From NCBI GenBank assembly GCA_024516155.1, contig JAJJXM010000014.1:682001-746000 (forward strand): a stretch of DNA of 64,000 nt, given 5' to 3'. Numbering within the stretch: the stretch's first letter is position 1; every line of letters starts with the position of its first letter. The notes under the pieces were generated by a model, which was not told the origin of the DNA, did not search any database, and was given only the letters and a program-made list of their open reading frames with translations. Positions 56,287 through 64,000 of this stretch are shown here, piece by piece. The stretch is from Pyronema omphalodes. Taxonomy: Eukaryota > Ascomycota > Pezizomycetes > Pezizales > Pyronemataceae. Both the position numbers and the translations under genes were made by a program.

Positions 56287-57437
56287 ATGTGGTCATGGAG
56301 ATGCCGCGTCTGGTTGCTTTTCGTACTCGTACTTTACTTTTATCATGATTCAACGACTGCAGAATGCAGACGCAATTATCTGACGCCTTTACATTCCACT
56401 CTACGCCAACTTTTGTTGCAGAATTCCGTCGCATTCACCGAAAACCATCGGGAATCCGTCACTGTTTTGAGTGTTAAGGAATTCATCATGGTAATTCCGA
56501 ACCAATGGTAGCAAGATTCCTGTTATGATCCTATGACTAACTCCCTGTCACCTTTATACTCTCTTCTACGCCAATTTTTGGTCTCAGCATTTTGTGTCAT
56601 GACCCTCATTTCATCTGCCATCCGTCACTATTTGGGTGCAAAGAAAGGTATCCCAGTCATTTTCAACTCATCTTAGCGACTTTCTAGGGGTATAAAAGTT
56701 TCGATTGTCTGTACAGACCCTTCGCCCTTATGTCTTTCTATCAAGATAAGCGGTCTGAGTTGGCTTCCTCCAAACCATAAAACATATAAACCTCTGTAAA
56801 ACCTCTGTAAAACCTCTGTAAAACCCCTGTAAAACCCCTGTAAAACCTCTGTAAAATCTTCGACAACCGCTTCCGGATTTCCCGGGGATACAAACATCTA
56901 TATCAAAAATGTCGACGGTATTCCCTTTCTTTACTTTTTCAATTCTACATCAACCGAGGTCTGTGGTGAGATAGACGCGGGTGTATCTCACCCAGCGTGA
57001 GGCGTTAGCGAGATTGTTTCTTAAGCCAGTCGTACAACCAACTATAGTAGACATTCCGTAAGCACTCACACCATTGGCTAACTAAATAGTTTTGCGCGAT
57101 TTATGTGTGCCTTGTGTTTCCTTACTATTTCGGAAAAGCCAATCGTGAAGTGTGTGTCTGAAAAGCGGACTTGTCTTATCTCTTGAAACCCTTTCTTTAG
57201 AAGGTGTCATAACCTATCCCAGAACCATTATCATCCATGCAAAATAACATAATACTCCATTTCAAAAGTTTGACAAAAAAAGCTTCACTGCCGCATACAA
57301 GTAATCCAAATAGTAAGGAAACACAAAACCTAAGGAAACTGAACATCAGTCTTTCTTGAAATGCTGAAGTTCCGCTATTTCCTTCGTAAACCCCACAAAC
57401 AGCTGAATCCTGCTCTTGTCTAGGTCTTCGTCCTTTT
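56287..57437. other. Intergenic region, decayed repeat and minisatellite
   Basis: Around 56340-56640 two stretches resemble the sequence upstream of the C2H2 genes (near 54110-54180). The open frame at 56287-56511 overlaps one of them and is not called. Also contains the array at 56786-56866. Confidence 0.4.
56786..56866. repeat. 12-bp minisatellite (AAACCTCTGTAA)n
   Basis: About six to seven units with CTCT/CCCT variation, imperfect at the right end. Confidence 0.9.
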
Positions 57438-57534
57438 CTAGGTCTTCCTCCGCTTCTTGATCCTCCTCTGCCTGTGCCTTATGCTCTTGTCTAGGTCTTC
57501 CTCCGCTTCTTGATCCTCCTCTGCCTGTGCCTTA
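57411..57534. repeat. Tandem duplication in the 3' coding end of the 305-residue gene
   Basis: Copy 57482-57534 (53 bases) repeats copy 57411-57481, which has an extra 18-base internal repeat. The 53-base step is not a multiple of three. Confidence 0.9.
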
Positions 57535-58459
57535 CTAATCGCCTTCCGTTCAAGATTGGCGGTATAAGATAGAATCCAAACGTAAAATTGATCATCCAGG
57601 TCCAACGGATAGTTGACCGCTCTCTTCAACATTCCCACCATTTCGTGTTTGTCTTCTAATGAGTTCACGTTTGGGAAGTCTCCGTGTCCATGATGTCTGT
57701 ATACTGCTTTAGCAACTGAAAACATTAGTTCGAAACCTTCCTATATGGAGACGTTGATACACAATACCATTTTTAACAGCCGTTTTAGGGCAGACAGACG
57801 TTTTAGGGGCAGCTGTTCCAGGGGACACAACCGTTTTAGAGGGTTTAGAGGCAGCCGTTTCACGGGACGCAATTCTCATCAAATTCCACATAACTGTAGC
57901 CGTCTGGTCCTTGACTAATGGCGGCGCCATGATCCGCGGATTGTAATTGTACCTTCTTCTGCACGCGTTTAGTAAGACGACGAGGAGGAACCATGGAGCA
58001 TCATTTTTCCGCGAGGTTTTTATGCAAAGCTTCCCTCTGCCTTGCTCCTCGATTTGTCGTTGTATTTGGGGCCCTAGTAATTTTTCACTTTCTGGATCAA
58101 TTTCCCAACGAAGTGTAGGAATTTGTAGCACAGGAACAGCGACGTCAGCTGCATGGGCGGGTGGTTCTTGTGGCAAATCCTCTTCTGACACTGACGCATC
58201 CTCTTCATCCTGTTCATCCTCTTCCCGTAGCAAACTCCATCTCATCTGTCCCCACGCCCATTTGCCTAAGGATGTTAGCTATCCGTGGATGTGGGGGAAG
58301 GGGTGTGGGGGGTTTACAATAACCCTCAAACTCATCCTCAGGGACGCCCAAGAGCTCACGCACTTCTTCGATCTGCCCTGTCGTCAGTGTGGATTTGTTG
58401 CTGTCACTCTGACTTTGGTGCTCTCCATGCATCACTCGGACTTTGGTGCTCTCCATCAT
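57438..58459 (-). CDS. Three-exon gene of unknown function, 305 residues
   Basis: Gene model: complement(join(57438..57715, 57768..58265, 58318..58459)). Both introns are 52 bases with good signals (GTAAAC...GCTAACATCCTTAG and GTATTG...CTAATGTTTTCAG), and the total is divisible by three. I know no such family. Visible features are an acidic stretch (REEDEQDEEDASVSEEDL, about 60-80), a conserved-looking basic/aromatic segment (LLNACRRRYNYNPRIMAPPL), short Thr/Pro/Lys repeats before intron 2 (KTVVSPGTAAPKTSVCPKTA) and a helical Lys/Glu-rich end. A tandem duplication (57411-57534) shifts the C-terminus into RRIKKRRKT and an early stop. Without that shift the frame would continue to about 57354. 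Confidence 0.75.
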
Positions 58460-59316
58460 GGTGGTAATGGGTGATGGGTGATGGGTGATGGGTGATGGGT
58501 GATGCGCGATCGGTCCCTCTATCTGGTTTCCGCCGCGCTAGCTAGTGTTATAAAGAAGGAAGGAAGGAAGGAAGGAACGTGCTAAATGAACGAGTTGACA
58601 GATCAGAAATTTCCCAAAGCTTGGTGTTGTATAGTAGTGGTAATAGTAGTAATAGACACCACACACCAAATACAAAAGGAGAGAAGACGACGTAGAGTCG
58701 AGGGGAGGAAAAGATAAAAGAGAAAGTTAAGTTCAGTGCTGTTGGCGGTACACTGGGCCAAATAGCTCACAATTTGTTTTTCTGGTCTGCTCCCACTGAT
58801 AATCGCCGTCGAGAGTCGACGGGGGGGGCAAAGACACAAGAGAAAGTTAAGTTCAGTGGTGTTGGTGGTACACTGGGCCTGCTTTTCTGGCCTGCTCCCA
58901 CTAATAATCGCCGTCGGCGATATATTCGGCAATTCCGGCTACATGGCTTGTTGGCGCCTGGTTTTTTGCAATTTATTAATCTATATCAAACAGTGAGGTG
59001 AGGAGATCGCCCCCGGTGAAGGCGCTCACCGAACGCATTAGGCGATAATCGTCGTCGGCGGTACATTCGGCAATTCCGGTAGCGCTTCAGACTCATATGG
59101 TACTGGCCACTTAGTGGGGCCAGTGTCTTTGCAAAGTCTTGGCATATACATCTAAATCTAAATAATTATCTAAATCTAAATAATTATAATCTCCAGTTCT
59201 GTGCAACAACCTGTAATGGAAAAGATCTGCGAACCAGGGTGTGATGGCCAATGGTGGTTTTGTACCGCGAACGAAAACCTGGCACTAGAAGCACCTTTGA
59301 TGCATCTCTGATGCAT
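58460..59316. other. Upstream region of the 305-residue gene with short repeats
   Basis: (GGGTGAT)5 at 58468-58504, a GGAA run at 58556-58576, and two related blocks of about 100 bases (58717-58805 and 58840-58930) sharing GAGAAAGTTAAGTTCAGTG and TGCTCCCACT. No gene seen. Confidence 0.6.
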
Positions 59317-59321
59317 CTTGG

Positions 59322-60089
59322 TGTCACGAACCGCTAGGGATATGCTTCTGGGAGGGATTGTGACCACAGCTGGGCTGTGGTTCGTGGGTGTGACGCTGGG
59401 GATGGCGTACGTCACAGTTAGGGTTTAAGCGAAGAGGTGGAGCTAGGGCTAGGCGAGAGGAGTTAGGGTTAAGCGAGGACAAGGGGGTAAGTGAGGGGTG
59501 GAACGAGGAGGGTTTCCTCGGGGTTTGGATTATGTTTTGCTTATGTTTTGTATTGTGTTTTGCTTATGTTTTGTATTATGTTTTGCTTATGTTTTGTATT
59601 ATGTTTTGCTTATGTTTTGTATTATGTTTTGGTTTATGTTTGTATTGTGTTTTAGTTAGGTTTTGGGAGTCACAGTGGAGCGAAGGGTGTCTCATGATGG
59701 ATGGAATATCTGCGGGTCAGATAAGTTGGGAAATCACATGAGCACAGGGACACAGGTATATAAGGGGACATTTGTATTTCATTAGTCTAGTACGCAATCA
59801 ATTATCTATCTACACAATCTATCTACACACTGCAGTTCCATCATCTAAACCGTGACCGAAAACCCAGCCCATCCCAACATACTTACCCATCCCAACTACC
59901 TACCTATCCTCCCACCCAGATCCCCATCCGACGATCCTATCAGAGGCAACGCTGCAGGGACATCCTGTGTACAAGGTAAGTACTGCCTGAGCCCGTGACT
60001 AACTCACCTAGAAGTCCAGAGCCGAACCCGATTGCATAGCAATCCGACGGTTGTATCGCCTGTCGACCGTGTGTAGCCGGATTCTGACA
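59322..60089 (+). mobile_element. Solo LTR of the Gypsy family
   Basis: TGTCACG...TTCTGACA, homologous in inverse orientation to the LTRs at 14091 and 21140, 768 bases. Flanked by a perfect duplication CTTGG (59317-59321 and 60090-60094). The ATGTTTTGCTT array is longer than in the full element. The 33 codons that encode the ORF3 membrane helix are intact here. Confidence 0.96.
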
Positions 60090-60094
60090 CTTGG

Positions 60095-62737
60095 CAACCT
60101 TCGCAATCACACCAGGTTAACCGGATCGCGCAGTAACCAATAGGCATTGCAACGAAGCGAGGTGGGAACTGAGCAGTGGCCAAAAACCGTTTTTTGAGGT
60201 CGATGGCATTCCGAATGTTTCTGGCACTTACAGACATCGCAATTCTGCTTGGGAGATAGCAGGGCGCTCGCACTGCAGTTGGCGTCTATGAAATAAGATA
60301 ATTCCACCGTCCATTTTGAATCCTGTAATCACTGCTTGATGCGACTGCCGTATTAAAAAAGAAGGTGAGTTTTTACCTATGGTAACATGCTTTCCCCAAT
60401 GCTTCTTCTTGAAAACAATGAACTCACGAGCAGTAGCATATTAAACAGAACAGTAACAGGTAAAAAGGTGAGTTCTACCCGTAGTGACATACTTTTCCCG
60501 CTGCTTTTTCTCAACTATGTACAATTAAACTGGCGAGCAGAAGCAGATGCAACTATAACCAGCAACTGTGGTAAGAAAGGTGAGTGCTAACTCATACGGC
60601 TCCAGGGGATGTACCAACGCTAAATTTATATCTCACATTTCAGGCCAGAAACATTGCCGATGAGGGCTGGAGGGGAGATCTTGGAGGGAACATTCTCAGT
60701 GGGTTTGTATATTATATATTATTTTCTTATTTTTACTTTTGTCCTACCGTAAATGTACATAGATTAAATAAACCAATTTTTGAAATCATATAAAAGATAT
60801 TGGGCACATGTTTTCAGATATATATCTTGAGGTCACCTTGAATGTGTATCGAACGTATCTTTAATATGAGCTGGTAAACGTTGAGAATAACTACAGTGAC
60901 TCAGTTAGAGAGATGAAGGTTTAGGTTCTTTGCGTTGGTTATATCGATACTTATGGAGAAATCACCAGCGATGCATGCTTTCTTTTTATTTTCATTCTTA
61001 TTTTCATTGTCATTGTCATTGTCATTGTCATTGTCATTTTCAGTCCTTTTTATTCTTATTTCTTATTCTTATTTCTTATTCTTATTTCTTATTCTTATTT
61101 CTTATTCTTATTTCTTATTCTTATTTCTTATTCTTATTTCTTATTCTTATTTCTTATTCTTATTTCTTATTCTTATTTCTTATTCTTATTTCTTATTCTT
61201 ATTTCTTATTCTTATTTCTTATTCTTATTTCTTATTCTTATTTCTTATTCTTATTTCTTATTCTTATTTCTTATTCTTATTTCTTATTCTTATTTCTTAT
61301 TCTTATTTCTTATTCTTATTTCTTATTCTTATTTCTTATTCTTATTTCTTATTCTTATTTCTTATTCTTATTTCTTATTCTTATTTCTTATTCTTATTTC
61401 TTATTCTTATTTCTTATTCTTATTTCTTATTCTTATTTCTTATTCTTATTCTTATTCTTATTCTTATTCTTATTCTTATTTCTTATTCTTATTTTCATTC
61501 TTATTTTCATGCTTATTTTCATTCTCATTTTCATTCTTATTTTCATCTGGCCACGACCACGAAGAGCTCTTTTGCTTCAGTAAGCCAAGCTTATTGCTTG
61601 GGAACAATTCCCTGTGGCGAATTAATCTGCGATTCAGTGTTTAGATCAATTGCTACAAGTGTTCATGGTGAGGCGACTGATTTTGATGGGAACATTCTCA
61701 ACACTCGGGGATTTCACCAAGTAACTCCCATGCTTTAAGGGTCAGTCTGTGGGTGAAGTTCTACATTTTTGAATGCTACAATCGTTAGCCCCAGTTCAGG
61801 CTGCCGCTAATCCTGTATACTCAGGTCAGATTGATTGCATCGGAGACGGCTGCGAACACAAGGTTTCACTCTAAATTCTACAGCATTAAGTCGAATCTTT
61901 GGAAAATACCTCTTCCTGTCGGACGTATTGTCAAGTTTAAATTTGCCTGCTTAATGATCGTTTTTGAGCACACTCGAGAGATTCTTAGATAAATTCAAGG
62001 ATATTTCCGTACAAGCATTCTGGAGGCAAGGGTTTGTTCTGAAAGACCACAGAAAAATCAAAATGAGAAAAATTTACACAAGTATTTCTCGTGTCTAACA
62101 GATGCAACATGCACGGTTGGTAGTTTTAGAGGATAATGCTGATTTTATCACTGGATATATTGGTTATTAAAGACCGCTTCTGCTTAGCGAATGAATTTTT
62201 ATTCTATAGATTATGTATCTAAATCCCAGGTTACTTCAAGCTGCTATAACTTCCCTCTGCAGCACCATACTTTGTCATTTTTTTTTTTCATTTCACTAGG
62301 AACATTTGACAGGCTCTTCTGTGCATGCAATGCGCCTGCATTATAAAGGTTGTGACAGAAACGGGTTCGGTACTAATCAGCACTTTACACCTAGTCCAAG
62401 CGACAACAATGGCGACAGATGGTAACTGTGAAGGCCGGCCGAAGGCCGGCCACAAAGCACACAATCGCTTGTAACATAAATTCTGATGATTGACCACCGA
62501 GTGATCATTCATGAGTCATTTTTCCCATAGAAAGGCAACCAGGACCGATTAGTAAGCATCGAGTGATGGCCTCTGATTTTGAATTTAGGGTCACCGAAAA
62601 CGTGCTAGCGCAACATCATTCTATATCACTCGGCTTGTGCTACGCTCAATGCGGTACATACTATTCACAATAGGGTATGGTATGCATAATAGATCCGCAC
62701 TAATGATGTATTCAATAGTTCCCTCTGCCACTAAAAC
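60095..62737. other. Intergenic region with minisatellite
   Basis: No convincing gene. The open frames at 60930-61738 are translations of the repeat at 61005-61545 and its edges. A palindrome GGCCGGCCGAAGGCCGGCC lies near 62435. Confidence 0.5.
61005..61545. repeat. Pyrimidine-rich minisatellite, 13-bp unit TTCTTATTTCTTA
   Basis: Starts with TTGTCA units (61005-61040), then about 30 nearly perfect 13-base units (61050-61443), then six-base TTATTC units and degenerate TTTTCATTC units. One strand has no purine other than A and lacks stop codons in several frames. Confidence 0.95.
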
Positions 62738-63217
62738 ATGGGTCACTTCATTTTAGCCAGCCAAAACTCCAGCTATATGGGCTCTGCTCGAATTTTGTTA
62801 TCATCTTTCTATCGTCCACATCCAACAGAGCACCCGCGGGCTTTTGATCAGACAAACGTAGACCCATTGAAAGCGATCTTTTGCAATCAAGGAGTCCGAC
62901 GGACAGACCGTAATAATCACATACCTGTGCTACTCAGCGAAGATGATCTGCACCTGGCTCTTCAACGGCCGGATGTGCAAGAGAGTGACTTGAGAAACCA
63001 CCCAATGGAGTCGCCACCACTTTTGAAGTTTCGGGAACACTCCTTGCGATACCTTTATGGACGGCATCGCCTTGCCGCCGCGGAATCGCTCCTAGATCAG
63101 AACGATCGATGGTGGATAGTTGATATATATCTTCAAGATGGTGCGTTTCTCGCACCACAGTCGGCTTGTAGATCTTATGTAGGAAGAAAGAAATCCCATC
63201 GTTTTCTTGTCGTCTAA
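62738..63217 (+). pseudogene. DUF3723-like fragment
   Basis: A 159-residue frame resembling the N-terminal part of fungal DUF3723 proteins. It has VDPLKAIFCNQGVRRTDRNN followed by HIPVLLSEDDL, and LRYLYGRHRLAAAESLL followed by DRWWIVDIYLQ. Family members are several times longer and the continuation is not found downstream. These proteins have no established function and are often multicopy in variable genome regions. The frame may include an intron at GTGCGT (after 63138), but nothing beyond supports a complete gene. Confidence 0.55.
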
Positions 63218-63394
63218 TCCACTCAGAGATGCCCCTTAACGGAAGATTGACGGTCTTGCATAATTGGACGACGTGATATCCTGTGACTGTGCAACAAAAA
63301 CTGTTGCCTAATATCTGATGTCCAAAGAAGCTGATACTTCACCAGTGCTTGTCAGCCTAACAAGCTTTGGAAAATGTTAGCCGTGAATTTTGTA

Positions 63395-63650
63395 TCACCG
63401 AGTGTCAAAATTGACTGTTTGTTTGCTCTTAGAGAAACTGCTTCTAATTCCCCACTGCATAATCTTGAGTAGCGAGTGGAATATCTGCAGATGGTGGTGC
63501 TTTAAAACTTTATGGGGAAGGGGGTAAAAAAAGAAACTGTACTGGAACAATGATTTCCTGGTCAAGATTTCCGTAACATCATGCAGTCTTGAAATCAAAC
63601 AGAGGGTAATGACATTGTTTGACAGGCAGGTGCGAATGATGTGAAAACCG
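63395..63650. repeat. Duplicated segment, inverted copy of 8950-9260
   Basis: The minus-strand reading shares LHDVTEIL, LQIFHSLLKIM and KSKQTVNFDTR with the other copy, suggesting an old coding exon. Confidence 0.55.
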
Positions 63651-64000
63651 ACCTCTGTAACATTCTACAACACCCATGCTGTTTTCTTATCATGAATTCA
63701 ATTTTCCCAATCCAGATTCGTGGAAGGAATGTTTTTCGTTCAATTCTAACAATGTTATACACGATATTTCTGGTAGTATAAATTCTTCCGTCTACTACCA
63801 CAATTTCCCACATCATTCCCAACTTCTAATTTCTTCCTACCTGTGTTCAAGAACTCATCAATCTATACCGTCACAATGTCAATTCTCGTCACCCCTCTTA
63901 GAGACCGAATCATCTGCCAATATTGCAGTCGAGTAAGCTCACAGGTCACCTTACGCAACCACAATGAACTTTTGTAAGCCAATTCCCCTATGATCAACCG
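63651..64000. other. Window end, no gene called
   Basis: AT-rich. A plus-strand open frame (63676-63936) has no recognisable features. A gene could start here and run past the edge. Confidence 0.3.

Noticed and set aside
56287..56511. Possible small secreted protein of 74 residues with a hydrophobic start
   Set aside because: Overlaps decayed sequence homologous to the C2H2 upstream region; no conservation or other support.
14700..59480. Telomere-like TTAGGG/CCCTAA pieces in the LTRs
   Set aside because: Only isolated single units inside LTR sequence; no tandem telomeric array.
61005..61545. CRISPR-like array
   Set aside because: Contiguous units without spacers in a eukaryotic genome; a minisatellite.
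60930..61738. Two long overlapping frames of 217 and 267 residues
   Set aside because: They translate a 13-base satellite that has no stop codons; not genes.
62430..62460. GGCCGGCC palindrome as a regulatory site or terminator
   Set aside because: Single occurrence with no gene context.
1..64000. tRNA or rRNA genes
   Set aside because: I found no cloverleaf, A/B boxes or conserved rRNA stretches by eye; a tRNAscan or Rfam run would be decisive.

Overview
The window comes from a filamentous fungus, almost certainly an ascomycete of the Pezizomycotina. The evidence is short introns of about 50-60 bases with GT...CTAAC/CTAAT...AG signals, a secreted fungal-type dipeptidyl peptidase IV gene, Tad1-type LINEs, a chromodomain Ty3/Gypsy element and a DUF3723-type fragment. 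The many transposons and old gene duplications, and the lack of AT-driven decay in GC-rich repeats, would suit a repeat-rich genome such as a Pezizomycete. That placement is inference.

Layout. Positions 1-2189 hold most of a DPP IV gene (minus strand, 3' end outside the window). From about 3 kb to 56 kb runs a cluster of two unrelated multicopy families. Family X, all on the plus strand, encodes proteins of about 800 residues with a conserved core followed by a highly basic stretch: X-A (4292-6914), X-B (remnant, 23797-24840), X-C (28204-30813), X-E (45818-48430) and X-F (decayed, 51285-52728). The second family encodes 282-residue four-finger C2H2 proteins: one truncated copy (10625-11124, minus) and two intact ones (41402-42250, minus; 54373-55221, plus). 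The two intact C2H2 units form inverted arms of about 2.8 kb around X-E and X-F. Four places carry a composite promoter-like block with fixed geometry (two GCTAA half-sites 38 bases apart, a constant ACAGCCAAG/ATAGCCAAG box between them, a TATA-like box 19-20 bases on). Two more carry a degenerate version with the same 38-base spacing.

Mobile DNA. A Tad1-like LINE (11125-14090 and 21886-23796) is split by a nearly complete chromodomain Gypsy element (14091-21885, minus strand, LTRs differing at about four positions). The Gypsy has no target-site duplication, the LINE lacks its reverse transcriptase, and the two outer flanks of the LINE lie in different host genes, which points to recombination between two Gypsy copies. 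A second, full-length LINE (34688-40734, minus) has a perfect 14-base duplication. A PIF/Harbinger-like MITE (9374-10080) has a paralogous empty site at 55755-55757. A solo LTR of the same Gypsy family (59322-60089) has a perfect 5-base duplication.

The right end holds a three-exon gene of unknown function whose C-terminus has been shifted by a tandem duplication (57438-58459), a long 13-base minisatellite near 61 kb and a DUF3723-like fragment (62738-63217). How the genes work together is inference: family X looks like nuclear regulators (basic region, nuclear localisation signals, acidic C-terminus), the C2H2 family likewise, and the shared promoter geometry suggests common control of the X units.
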